DNA from: Corynebacterium yonathiae
Lineage (GTDB): Bacteria > Actinomycetota > Actinomycetes > Mycobacteriales > Mycobacteriaceae
Length of the DNA stretch: 64,000 nucleotides
Direction of reading: 5' to 3'
Assembly (NCBI RefSeq): GCF_022288805.1
Contig: NZ_JAKOPM010000002.1
Coordinates: 259,846 to 323,845, forward strand
Shown: piece by piece, positions 9,125 through 20,233 of the stretch
How the letters are laid out: every line of letters begins with the position of its first letter
How positions within the stretch are numbered: position 1 is the first letter of the stretch
The notes under the pieces: generated by a model
Told to the model about the DNA's origin: nothing
Seen by the model: only the letters and a program-made list of their open reading frames with translations
The model's database searches: none
Position numbers and translations under genes: made by a program

Positions 9125-9154
9125 CGCGTGTGAGTAAGAGAGTTTCTCCCTTTC

Positions 9155-10561
9155 ATGTTAAAACGCGCAATCGGAATTTCCATGGCGTTTATCGGCGTCG
9201 TCGTGGGCGCGGGTTTCGCTTCTGGCCAAGAAGCTATGCAGTTCTTCGTGGCCTTTGGCAAGTGGGGCTTGTGGGGCATCGCCCTAGCCGCTGGCTTGAT
9301 GATGATCACCGGCGTGTCCATCCTGCAGCTCGGCTCGTATTTCCAGGCCGAGGAACATACCGCTGTCTACGACAAGGTCGCATCGCCGTTTACCGCCAAG
9401 ATTTTGGACTGGTCCACCCTGGTGACCCTGTTCGCCATCGGCTTCGTCATGTTCGCCGGCGGTGGTTCTAATATCAATCAGCAGTTCCCGTCCATACCTG
9501 TATGGGTAGGCGCCACCGCGATGCTGATTCTGGTGCTGCTCGTCGGCCTGATGGATGTTGACCGCGTGACCGCGGTCATTGGTACCATCACCCCGTTCAT
9601 CATCATCTTCGTGGTGCTTGCCACCGGCTATACCATTGTGAACGCGGACGTAGACTTCTCCGCCATGAATGACTGGGCGGTTAATAATGTAGATACCTCG
9701 CTGCCCAACTGGTGGCTATCCGCGCTGAACTACACCGGCCTAAACGTGATGACTGCAGTATCCATGTCCATCGTCATTGGCGGTAACTTCCTGGATAACC
9801 GTGCAGTGGGCATTGGTGGCCTCATCGGTGGCCTGCTCTACCTCATCCTATTGGCCCTGCTGGTCTTCGCCCTGTTCTTCGAAGCTAAGGACGTCAACGG
9901 TCAAGATCTGCCGGTGCTGGCATTAATCACGGGCATCCACCCGGTACTGGGTGTGCTCATGACCTTTGTTATTTACGGCATGGTCTTTAATACCGCTATC
10001 GGCATGTTCTACGCGCTGGGCAAGCGCTTGACCCGCAATAACCCTAAGCGCTTCTACCCTGTCTACGCTGTTTGCTGCATCGTCGGCTTCGTCCTGTCCT
10101 TCGTGGGCTTCCAGACGCTGGTCAGCAATGTCTACCCGATCTTGGGTTACTTGGGCCTGCTGATGATCGCGGTGATGGTCTTCAACCGCATCAAGAACGG
10201 CAGCAAGCTGGCCGATGAGTCCGACCGCCGCATGCGCGCACACGAGCTGGTTTCCCGCCGCCTGGATCCGCGCAAGCGCTTTACCAAGAAGAATGAGCGC
10301 GAGCTGCGCAAGCTGGCTGCGGCATCCAATATGGAAACCACCGAGTTCGTCACCAATATCGCAGAAGAGATCCACGAAGAGCTCGAAAACGATGACGATC
10401 TTGATTACGACCGTGAAGATCCGGAGCCATCCGTGACCTACGTGCAGCACACGAAGCCGGAGGTTCCGTCCTCCGATAGCGACCTTGACTTTGGCAAGAA
10501 GGGTTCTGCCGCTGATAGCGGCAAGGCTACTGGCACCGCGAAGCCGGTCTCTGAGGACTAG
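9155..10561 (+). CDS. YkvI-family membrane transporter
   Basis: A 468-residue protein with about 10 membrane helices in the first 350 residues and a charged cytoplasmic tail of about 110 residues. The N-terminal AFIGVVVGAGFASGQE motif is the hallmark of YkvI-type proteins of the amino acid-polyamine-organocation/LeuT-like superfamily; the substrate is unknown. The tail (RRMRAHELVSRRLDPRKRF..., then acidic EELENDDDLDYDRED) is unusual and could be regulatory. It starts at ATG 9155 after a long leader with a GC hairpin. It ends at a shared strong terminator against asd. Confidence 0.8.
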   Translation: MLKRAIGISMAFIGVVVGAGFASGQEAMQFFVAFGKWGLWGIALAAGLMMITGVSILQLGSYFQAEEHTAVYDKVASPFTAKILDWSTLVTLFAIGFVMFAGGGSNINQQFPSIPVWVGATAMLILVLLVGLMDVDRVTAVIGTITPFIIIFVVLATGYTIVNADVDFSAMNDWAVNNVDTSLPNWWLSALNYTGLNVMTAVSMSIVIGGNFLDNRAVGIGGLIGGLLYLILLALLVFALFFEAKDVNGQDLPVLALITGIHPVLGVLMTFVIYGMVFNTAIGMFYALGKRLTRNNPKRFYPVYAVCCIVGFVLSFVGFQTLVSNVYPILGYLGLLMIAVMVFNRIKNGSKLADESDRRMRAHELVSRRLDPRKRFTKKNERELRKLAAASNMETTEFVTNIAEEIHEELENDDDLDYDREDPEPSVTYVQHTKPEVPSSDSDLDFGKKGSAADSGKATGTAKPVSED

Positions 10562-10586
10562 CCTCCTCGCCTAAGGCACACAACCC

Positions 10587-10640
10587 AAAAGCTCGGCGCC
10601 CTCCTTATCCCGTAACGAGGAAGGAGGGCGCCGAGCTTTT
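10587..10640. terminator. Strong bidirectional terminator
   Basis: A perfect 20-bp inverted repeat: AAAAGCTCGGCGCCCTCCTT (10587-10606) and its complement at 10621-10640, with a 14-nt loop. The A-tract and T-tract flank the GC core, so it can stop transcription from both the YkvI-like gene and asd. Confidence 0.95.
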
Positions 10641-10669
10641 AGTGCAACCTGCGGCGACGCGGCGCCTGC

Positions 10670-11734
<1,065 letters not shown>

Positions 11735-12253
11735 TTAACGTCCGGTTCCAGCATAAACCGTGGCCTCATCTTCGCCACCGAGCTGGAATTTCTCGTGCAG
11801 CGCACGGGCGGCCTTATCCAGGTCAGCCTCGCGCGTGAGCACGGAGATGCGGATTTCGGAGGTGGAAATAAGCTCCATATTGACATCCACGTCGCGCAGG
11901 GCCTCGGTGAACTCAGCGGTCACGCCCGGGTGGGATTTCATGCCAGCGCCGACGAGGGAAACCTTGCCCACCTGGTCGTCGTAAAGCACATTGGCCCAGC
12001 CACCCTCAGACTTCAATTTGCTCAAAAGCTCCATGGCTCGCGGGCCGTCCGCACGCGGGCAGGTGAAAGTGATATCGGTGGTGCCGTCCTCCAGGGAGGA
12101 GACATTTTGCAAGACCATGTCGATATTGATCTCTGCATCGGCAATGACGCGAAAGACCTTCGCAGCCTCCCCCGGGCGGTCTGGGATGCCTAGGACGGTG
12201 ACCTTTGCTTCGGACTTATCGGTAGCTACACCAGTTAGTACTGCTTCTTCCAC
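11735..12253 (-). CDS. lysC: Aspartokinase beta subunit (in-frame internal start)
   Basis: Codon 250 of lysC is GTG (12253), preceded by GGAGG with 8 nt spacing (GGAGGATATCCCC then GTG). From there 172 residues follow, the exact beta-subunit length I recall for C. glutamicum, comprising both ACT domains. The alpha2beta2 enzyme is regulated by amino acid binding at the alpha-beta interface. Existence of the separate product here is inferred from this conservation. Confidence 0.85.
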   Translation of the reverse strand: MEEAVLTGVATDKSEAKVTVLGIPDRPGEAAKVFRVIADAEINIDMVLQNVSSLEDGTTDITFTCPRADGPRAMELLSKLKSEGGWANVLYDDQVGKVSLVGAGMKSHPGVTAEFTEALRDVDVNMELISTSEIRISVLTREADLDKAARALHEKFQLGGEDEATVYAGTGR

Positions 12254-13000
12254 GGGGATATCCTCCATCGATCCGGTAACTAGGGTGCCGGGGTCATTTG
12301 AATAAGACGAGCGAACTCGCAAGGGTACATTGAATGCGCGGGCGTACTCCACGCTGCGCAGGACCAAAATCTTGGAACCTACCGCGGCCATCTCCAACAT
12401 CTCCTCGAAAGAGAGCTTGTCTAGCTTCTGTGCGTCTGGGACGATGCGCGGATCTGCGGTGTAGACGCCGTCGACGTCAGAATAAATCTCACACACATCC
12501 GCATTCAGCGCCGCAGCAAGGGCTACCGCGGTGGTATCGGAGCCACCGCGACCCAAGGTAGTGACATCGCGCGATTCCTTATTAACGCCTTGGAAACCGG
12601 CCACAATACAAATCTTGCCTTCGTCCAAAGCCTCGGTCAGGCGCCCTGGAGTAACGTCCACGATGCGGGCATTACCGTGGCGCTCGGTAGTGAGCACGCC
12701 GGCCTGGGAACCGGTAAAGGACTGGGCCTGGGCGCCTAAGGATTCCACGGCCATAGCCACCAACGCATTGGAGATGCGCTCGCCCGCTGTAAGCAGCATG
12801 TCCATTTCTCGCCGTGGCGGCACGGGGTTGACCTGGGCGGCGAGGTCGAGCAGCTCATCAGTGGTATCGCCCATGGCGGAGCACACCACAACTACGTCGT
12901 TGCCCTGCTTTTTGGTGGCCACGATGCGCTCCGCAACGGCGCGGATGCGGTCTGCGGATTCGAGGGATGAGCCGCCATATTTTTGCACGATCAGGGCCAC
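11735..13000 (-). CDS. lysC: Aspartokinase, alpha subunit
   Basis: A 421-residue aspartate kinase, the same length as I recall for C. glutamicum LysC. It phosphorylates aspartate in the first step of the aspartate pathway. The kinase domain begins [13 protein letters not shown] and contains [16 protein letters not shown]; two ACT domains occupy the C-terminal third. Residues A279, S301 and T311, positions where feedback-resistant changes are known in C. glutamicum, are unchanged here, so inhibition by lysine plus threonine is expected. GTG start at 13000. The gene also encodes the beta subunit from an internal start (separate entry). Confidence 0.97.
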   Translation of the reverse strand: MALIVQKYGGSSLESADRIRAVAERIVATKKQGNDVVVVCSAMGDTTDELLDLAAQVNPVPPRREMDMLLTAGERISNALVAMAVESLGAQAQSFTGSQAGVLTTERHGNARIVDVTPGRLTEALDEGKICIVAGFQGVNKESRDVTTLGRGGSDTTAVALAAALNADVCEIYSDVDGVYTADPRIVPDAQKLDKLSFEEMLEMAAVGSKILVLRSVEYARAFNVPLRVRSSYSNDPGTLVTGSMEDIPVEEAVLTGVATDKSEAKVTVLGIPDRPGEAAKVFRVIADAEINIDMVLQNVSSLEDGTTDITFTCPRADGPRAMELLSKLKSEGGWANVLYDDQVGKVSLVGAGMKSHPGVTAEFTEALRDVDVNMELISTSEIRISVLTREADLDKAARALHEKFQLGGEDEATVYAGTGR

Positions 13001-13226
13001 GGTAAAGATGCCGCCTTTCGTCTTTTAAGGCATCCCCGGCGCCCGCATGTGCGCGCCCTGAAATACCTGTCGATCATTAGTCAAATACCCATGCTACCCC
13101 GCAGGGGCCTAGTCCTCATCATAATTCCTAGACAATGCCTGCTTTTTATTCACACGCCTCTAGCATGAAGCGGACCATACGCTAGCCACCCCCACGGATA
13201 GAAACACACGCCATGCAGCGGAGAAT

Positions 13227-14105
13227 ATGCATATAACAGGAATCTTTACTACCGTTGAGCGGGTGTTAAGCAACCTTCTCGCCATCTTTTTCGCGCTCGC
13301 ATCCGCGCTGACGGTTGCTTGGGGGACGGTCATCCGCCACCGCATTGCCCTCGACGCCGATGATTCGGTCATGCGCGCCGCCATGTCCAACCCCTTATGG
13401 TGGGTAGGCACCGCTGCCGCCATTGGTGCCTACGGCCTGCAGGTTATTGCGCTCGGCTTTGGCACCTTGCTGGTAGTCCAGCCCATCTTGGTGCTGTCCT
13501 TGATGTTTACCCTGCCGCTTTCGGCCTGGTATTCCGGCCGCAAAATGCCCTTTCACGAAGTTTTCTGGTCTATTGCGCTGACCATCGCGGTGGGCATCAT
13601 GGTCGTTTACGGTCGGCCGGTTGCCGGCAACCCTCGCCCAGAGTGGAGTGATTGGTGGCCAGCACTCCTCGTGGGGTTGGTCACCCTCGCAATCTTGGGC
13701 GCAGCAGCCACGAAGCTACCGGAGCAGCGGCCTTTAGCCTTGGGCACGGCCTGCGGCGTTATCTACGGCTTCGTCGCTCTGCTTTCGAAGGCCGTGGTGG
13801 ATATTTTCACCCACGAAGGCCTCACCACGTTGCTGGCAAGCTGGCAGTTCTATGGCCTCATCGGCCTCGCGCTCACCGGCACGGTGGTGCAGCAATATTC
13901 CTTCAACGCCGGCCCCCTGGCCCACTCCTTGCCGGCCATGACCATCTTTGAGCCCATTGTGGCCTTTGGTTTGGGCTATATGGTGCTGGGAGAGAAATTC
14001 CTCATCGACACGGCCGTCGGTTGGACCATCATGCTCATCGCCCTTACCGTCATGATACTTTCCACCATCGTGCTCTCCCGCAGCCCCATAAGCCAGCGCA
14101 CCTAA
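13227..14105 (+). CDS. DMT-superfamily (EamA-like) permease
   Basis: A 292-residue protein with about nine to ten hydrophobic helices and an inner duplication, matching drug/metabolite transporter-like proteins. Visible are a first half ending near GIMVVYGRPVAG and a second half with LLASWQFYGLIGLALTGTVVQQYSFNAGPLAHSLPAM and FEPIVAFGLGYMVLGE, a typical EamA closing motif. The substrate is unknown. ATG 13227 has a GGAG six bases upstream. It diverges from lysC and overlaps the convergent mannosyltransferase gene by 4 bp. Confidence 0.8.
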   Translation: MHITGIFTTVERVLSNLLAIFFALASALTVAWGTVIRHRIALDADDSVMRAAMSNPLWWVGTAAAIGAYGLQVIALGFGTLLVVQPILVLSLMFTLPLSAWYSGRKMPFHEVFWSIALTIAVGIMVVYGRPVAGNPRPEWSDWWPALLVGLVTLAILGAAATKLPEQRPLALGTACGVIYGFVALLSKAVVDIFTHEGLTTLLASWQFYGLIGLALTGTVVQQYSFNAGPLAHSLPAMTIFEPIVAFGLGYMVLGEKFLIDTAVGWTIMLIALTVMILSTIVLSRSPISQRT

Positions 14106-15229
14106 ATGGCCCACTCGAATACGCCGAGCATATAGGCGGAAAACCACGCACCGAACAGGGCCCAGGCAATAACCGCCACGCTTGCCGACGCCCCCTTTTT
14201 CACCCACGGCAACAACACAATCACCGCCGGCAGGAGCAGCCGAGGCCGCGAGTGCATGATGCCATCAGAAAGCAGCACATTCGCCATCAGCACCGCAGAG
14301 AATAACCAGGCCGCTAGCGGCAGGCGGCGCCACGCTAGCACCAAGCATATGGGAGCGGCAATCATTACTCCAGCGCTGAGCAGGTAGCCACCGTTGGTGG
14401 CCCCGGTAAGCGTCTCCCATAGCCAGATAACCGTCGCTTTGCCGCCATCGAAGCCGGAATTCCAATGCTCCTTTTGGATACCAAAGTAGCCACCGACCTC
14501 TGTCAGGTGACTGCTTGACCACCACAAGTACCCCACCAGCGGAACAACAGAAAACGCCACCGCGGCCCAGACCCGCCAGTCCTTTCGCGCCCGCAACAGC
14601 ACCATAAGAGCAAAGACCGCAACGAGGTCTACCGCGGTAAGGCGCACCAGCCCGGCCACAAAAATATACGCTGCAGCGGCCCACCAACGCTCGCCCACCA
14701 GCGCCACCACTACCCAGATGGCAAGCGCTCCAAAAAGCGCCTCGGTATACGGCATGGAAAATACTATGGACATCGGCGCGCTGGTCACTACCACTGCGCT
14801 GAGCACTTGGGCCCACTTACCCATGCCCATGTGCGCAGCCAAGGCCATCACACCGGCAGCCAGCGCGATGCTAAAGAGCACATTGAGTGCAATGGCCGTA
14901 CCGGCCTCGCCGGTCCCTAGGATGCTGCTTACCCCACGCACCAGGAAAGGAAACCCCGGAAAAAAGGCCATGGTCGTCTCATGGACCGGCCCGTCCGTAG
15001 AGATATCCGCGCCGAAGTACCCACCGCGGGCGATTTCTACATAGTGCTTGGCGTCCCACTTATTGAGCAGCCCCCAGAGCTTATCGTCCTGCGCAGCGGC
15101 CACGGCCGCGAGCACGCCTACGCGCAGTGCAGCGCCGATGAGCGCGACGAGTGCGGCAGGAGCCCACAAGGAGCGCAGCAGGGATGGTGAGTTAAGTGCA
15201 GCATGGCGGGATTTCGACACGACAGGCAT
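14102..15229 (-). CDS. PIG-V-like (GT-C) mannosyltransferase
   Basis: A 375-residue polytopic membrane protein with about nine to ten helices. The first large extracytoplasmic loop holds LLNKWDAKHYVEIARGGY, the WD-x-x-HY motif of PIG-V/GPI mannosyltransferase-like GT-C enzymes, followed by FFPGFPFLVRG. Such enzymes use polyprenyl-phosphate mannose outside the membrane; in corynebacteria the likely acceptors are envelope glycolipids such as lipomannan, but that is inference. I chose ATG 15229 (MPVVSKSRH); a GTG at 15277 would lengthen it by 16 residues and overlap the leuA promoter. Confidence 0.75.
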   Translation of the reverse strand: MPVVSKSRHAALNSPSLLRSLWAPAALVALIGAALRVGVLAAVAAAQDDKLWGLLNKWDAKHYVEIARGGYFGADISTDGPVHETTMAFFPGFPFLVRGVSSILGTGEAGTAIALNVLFSIALAAGVMALAAHMGMGKWAQVLSAVVVTSAPMSIVFSMPYTEALFGALAIWVVVALVGERWWAAAAYIFVAGLVRLTAVDLVAVFALMVLLRARKDWRVWAAVAFSVVPLVGYLWWSSSHLTEVGGYFGIQKEHWNSGFDGGKATVIWLWETLTGATNGGYLLSAGVMIAAPICLVLAWRRLPLAAWLFSAVLMANVLLSDGIMHSRPRLLLPAVIVLLPWVKKGASASVAVIAWALFGAWFSAYMLGVFEWAI

Positions 15230-15268
15230 AGTACCCCACCGCCACCATTTCTCATTGAATGAAATTTC

Positions 15269-15297
15269 TTGCCACACAGTGAGAGAGCCTGTAGTGT
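15269..15297 (+). promoter_or_regulatory. Promoter of leuA leader transcript
   Basis: TTGCCA (15269-15274), a 17-bp spacer and TAGTGT (15292-15297). The hexamer lies 7 nt before the leader peptide ATG, so the transcript would begin at or next to that codon. Confidence 0.75.
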
Positions 15298-15304
15298 GAC
15301 CGGT

Positions 15305-17265
<1,961 letters not shown>

Positions 17266-17319
17266 GCCTGCCCGAGCCTGCCCGCCGGCCCGGCTCCCCG
17301 GCGTGGTAGAAGGGTGGGT

Positions 17320-18096
17320 ATGCCTTCTTCTACCTACCTCATTCCACACCGCGGTTTGGGCGCCGTGCAGGCCCTGCCCATCTATGGTGCGCAGACGAAG
17401 GAAAACCGAGAGTTCACCGTCACCCTGTCACCCCGCCCGGACGGCGGCTTGGAGGTGCGCGCTGACTCCGTCCTCGGGCACATCACCAGCGCCGACCGCG
17501 CCGAGTATCCCGAATTAGATCTGCTCTTTCGCGCCGGGCTCACCCCTGCAGCCACCGCCGCACCACAGCCCGATGACTCCCTGGCACTACTCCTGCCTCG
17601 GCCGGGCCTGTGCCTTCCCGCCAATAACCCGCCAGCTGGTCCGTGGACAATGCTGGGCTATGCCCCGCCCATAGACATCACCGATCTGCCCGCGGATCTG
17701 GATATTCCCGCCCAGGCCCGCATGCACCTTTTGGTTACGCTCTCGCCCAGCACCACCGGTTCCGGCGCCGATGCCTATTTAGGCCCACGGTGGGTGGGGC
17801 GGCTGGAAGGGGTGGACGTCGCCAAGCAGGGCACAACCCTGGCCCACGCCTACCATGCGCCGCGCAGCACCGGCCGCGTACTCAGCATCTACGCGGGGGA
17901 GCCGCTGCCAGATTCGGAGGAAGCCTCGCTTGCCGACGCCACCCCTACCTCCCCCTCCTCCACAGAAACCTTCGAAACCACAAGCTTTCGCGCCGTGAGC
18001 AACGATGCACCCGCGCCCCCCGGGCGATGGGCACCTGCCCTCATTGCCCTATTGGTGATTGCAGCACTTATCGCCGTACTCATTTTTCTTCTGTAG
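17320..18096 (+). CDS. Conserved two-unit protein with C-terminal membrane anchor
   Basis: A 258-residue protein of no family that I can name. Residues 1-190 contain two related units: one with SVLGHITSADRAEYPELDLLFRAGL and LLLPRPGLCLPANNPP, the other with LVTLSPS...YLGPRWVGRLEG and AHAYHAP...LSIYAGE. A linker and one terminal transmembrane helix (WAPALIALLVIAALIAVLIFLL region) follow. There is no signal peptide, so the soluble part is probably cytoplasmic (tail-anchored). The next gene is a clear paralogue. The G-(H/Y)-L-x-x-x-D pattern faintly recalls HIRAN-like domains; this is a guess. ATG 17320 was preferred over GTG 17314. Confidence 0.75.
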   Translation: MPSSTYLIPHRGLGAVQALPIYGAQTKENREFTVTLSPRPDGGLEVRADSVLGHITSADRAEYPELDLLFRAGLTPAATAAPQPDDSLALLLPRPGLCLPANNPPAGPWTMLGYAPPIDITDLPADLDIPAQARMHLLVTLSPSTTGSGADAYLGPRWVGRLEGVDVAKQGTTLAHAYHAPRSTGRVLSIYAGEPLPDSEEASLADATPTSPSSTETFETTSFRAVSNDAPAPPGRWAPALIALLVIAALIAVLIFLL

Positions 18097-18141
18097 AAAC
18101 TTTTGGGCAGGATATCAACCCTTGTTCACCGGTCGGGGAAA

Positions 18142-18170
18142 TTGGAAAAGCCCAAGGCAGGGCCTAAAAT
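18142..18170 (+). promoter_or_regulatory. Sigma-70-type promoter of the second paralogue
   Basis: TTGGAA (18142-18147), 17 bp, TAAAAT (18165-18170). It lies 36 bp before ATG 18206, showing that the second paralogue can be transcribed separately. Confidence 0.65.
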
Positions 18171-18205
18171 ACGGTGTTACCATTCCCTCGTATCGAAAGG
18201 CTCTC

Positions 18206-20182
18206 ATGACTTCGCTGGATTCCGCCACCTACGTGGTCCCTGACCACGGCTTCGGCGCGATCCATAATCTGCCCATCGGGGATGTTCCGCCAGAAGTTTT
18301 CAGCGAATTGCTTGAGTCCACCGCCGCGGAAGACGGCTACCTTTCCGCGGAGCTCGGCCCCCGCACCGCCCAGAAAGGCTTCGCGGTCCGGATTGGCGAC
18401 ACCCTCGTCGGCCACCTCAGCGCCGCCGATTCCCAGGCCTACGCACTCTTTGACTGGGTTCTTAGCGCCGGCCTACGCCCACGCGCCACCGCTCATGTGA
18501 GCATGACGGATGCCTCCGGCGAAGAATGGCCCACGCTCAACCTGCTCCTGCCGGCACCGCACCTGTGCATCCCCGCTAATAACCCACCGGCACAGCGCTG
18601 GGCCATGCTGCCGGGCGAGGCTGCGGCCACGATGACGGAGTTTTCCAAGGACGTCACTGCCTTTCCGCAAACCGACGAGCACTACCTCGTTACTTTGCGC
18701 ACCCGCGGTTTCCTGCGCCGCAATACCGTTGATGTCTATATAAATAGCACCTATTTAGGCTCCCTTCCCAGGGAAGCCGCCCGCGAGATTGCCCCCGCCG
18801 TGCTCGACTGCACCAAGACCGGCCGCCTCGCCATTGCTCACGGCTACTTCCGCTACAACGCCGATGACCGCCCCGCACTCACCATTTATGCGCACAACGC
18901 CGCCAATCGGCACCACACCGGCTTGGTTTTGGGAGTGGTCGCCGGTGGCACCGCCGTCATATCCGCTGCTACCGCAGCCCGCGCACAGGCAGCATCCGCT
19001 GCGCCCCGTGGCCTCGCTGGTGTCTCCGCACCGAGTGGCTTTAGCGTCACCTCCGCCGCCGGTGCTGCCGGAGCTTCCGGCGCTGTGACCTCGAACCTGT
19101 TGGCTGCAGCCGGCGTCGCCGTGCTTGTGGGTGGCGGCGCCACCGTGGCTACCAACCTGCTAAGCGAGGATGAAGCTCTTTCCGACACCCACACCCATTC
19201 CACCGCGCCCGCCCCGGAAGACAACCACTCCGGTCTCGATTCTTCCCATTTCGATGGCACTGGCCCCAAGCGCCCCGCGCACCCCGCTACGCCCCGCCTC
19301 CACGATGCCGACCCCACCAGCGGTACCGCCGCGCCATCCCGCGCGACGTCCTCGGCCCAGCGCCCGCTTGCCGACGCCTCCGCGCCGCAGCCGTCTAAGC
19401 CGTCGCAGCCGATGCACGCACCTCATGCCGACCGTGCCAAGGCCCCTGCCGCAGGCCACCACGGCAAGCACCGCGGCGAACACCGTGGCGAGCACCAGGG
19501 CATTGATTCCCAGGCAATTTCCCGTGCCGCCTCCGCCGCAGCCACTGCCGCTGCTGCCGCTGCGTCTAATAACGTCGAATCGACCCCGGCCTCGGCGCCA
19601 TCCTCCAGCTCTGAGCCGGCGCCGCAGCTAGCGGCGAAGGAACCTGCCGAACCGTCCGACCTACCTACTTCCAGTACGCCTGGCTCGGAAAAGACGACGT
19701 CTGAGACGACAGCACCTGAAACCACCGCCGCCACCTCGACGGATAAGCAGACGGCACTGCCCGAACCAGAGTCCTCGGAACCAACGCCTTCGGAGCCGAC
19801 TGCGCCTACAACGACGTCTTCGTTGCTAACCTCGGAGCCCCAGGCTGAGCCGACGCCGGATGCCACCGTGCCAAGCACCACTATCCCGGGTTCCGAACTC
19901 GAGCCAACGCCAGAGCCAGAGCCGGAAACTACTGCCCCAACGACGACGATCCCTGGCTCAGAACTCGCGCCTACCCCGGAACCAGAACCGGAGGCCGAAC
20001 CGGCACTGCCCACGACAGACCGCAGCGCGCCGGATGGCCCGGAACGATCACTCGAACCAGAAAAGCCGGCAGAGCCGGAGGAGCCGGCAGAACCGCAGCA
20101 GCCAGAGACGCCGGGGCGCCCTGAAGAGCCTGAGGAACAGACAACCCCGCCGGACGTCATTGTCATCGTTGTGGAAGATTAA
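18206..20182 (+). CDS. Large paralogue with Pro/Thr/Glu-rich repetitive tail
   Basis: A 658-residue protein. Its first 235 residues align with the preceding gene: DHGFGAIHNLPIG, LVGHLSAADSQAYALFDWVLSAGL, LPAPHLCIPANNPPAQRW, then LVTLRTR...YINSTYLGSLPREAA and AIAHGYFRYN...LTIYAHN. Next come two hydrophobic Ala/Gly segments (about 240-265 and 295-315), then over 340 residues of low-complexity Pro, Thr, Ser, Glu and His-Lys sequence with a repeated TTIPGSEL-x-PTPEPEPE unit. The tail resembles wall-spanning stalks, so it may be exposed outside, but there is no signal peptide. Start ATG 18206 follows GAAAGG and a promoter. Function unknown. Confidence 0.72.
   Translation: MTSLDSATYVVPDHGFGAIHNLPIGDVPPEVFSELLESTAAEDGYLSAELGPRTAQKGFAVRIGDTLVGHLSAADSQAYALFDWVLSAGLRPRATAHVSMTDASGEEWPTLNLLLPAPHLCIPANNPPAQRWAMLPGEAAATMTEFSKDVTAFPQTDEHYLVTLRTRGFLRRNTVDVYINSTYLGSLPREAAREIAPAVLDCTKTGRLAIAHGYFRYNADDRPALTIYAHNAANRHHTGLVLGVVAGGTAVISAATAARAQAASAAPRGLAGVSAPSGFSVTSAAGAAGASGAVTSNLLAAAGVAVLVGGGATVATNLLSEDEALSDTHTHSTAPAPEDNHSGLDSSHFDGTGPKRPAHPATPRLHDADPTSGTAAPSRATSSAQRPLADASAPQPSKPSQPMHAPHADRAKAPAAGHHGKHRGEHRGEHQGIDSQAISRAASAAATAAAAAASNNVESTPASAPSSSSEPAPQLAAKEPAEPSDLPTSSTPGSEKTTSETTAPETTAATSTDKQTALPEPESSEPTPSEPTAPTTTSSLLTSEPQAEPTPDATVPSTTIPGSELEPTPEPEPETTAPTTTIPGSELAPTPEPEPEAEPALPTTDRSAPDGPERSLEPEKPAEPEEPAEPQQPETPGRPEEPEEQTTPPDVIVIVVED
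19877..19993 (+). repeat. Tandem coding repeat (TTIPGSEL unit)
   Basis: Two copies of a 17-codon unit, TTIPGSEL(E/A)PTPEPEPE, start at 19877 and 19943 (66 bp apart). The DNA copies differ at many third positions, so this is an old or protein-selected repeat. Confidence 0.8.
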
Positions 20183-20233
20183 GCGGCGCGCCCTGTCCCC
20201 CTGCACGAAATGCGGGATACTAGACTGAGTTTA

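Noticed and set aside
19160..20166. Several overlapping Ser/Gly- or Pro/Arg-rich frames in the repeat tail of the second paralogue
   Set aside because: They are out-of-frame or antisense reads of the Pro/Thr/Glu-rich tail; the main frame is continuous from a conserved N-terminal domain.
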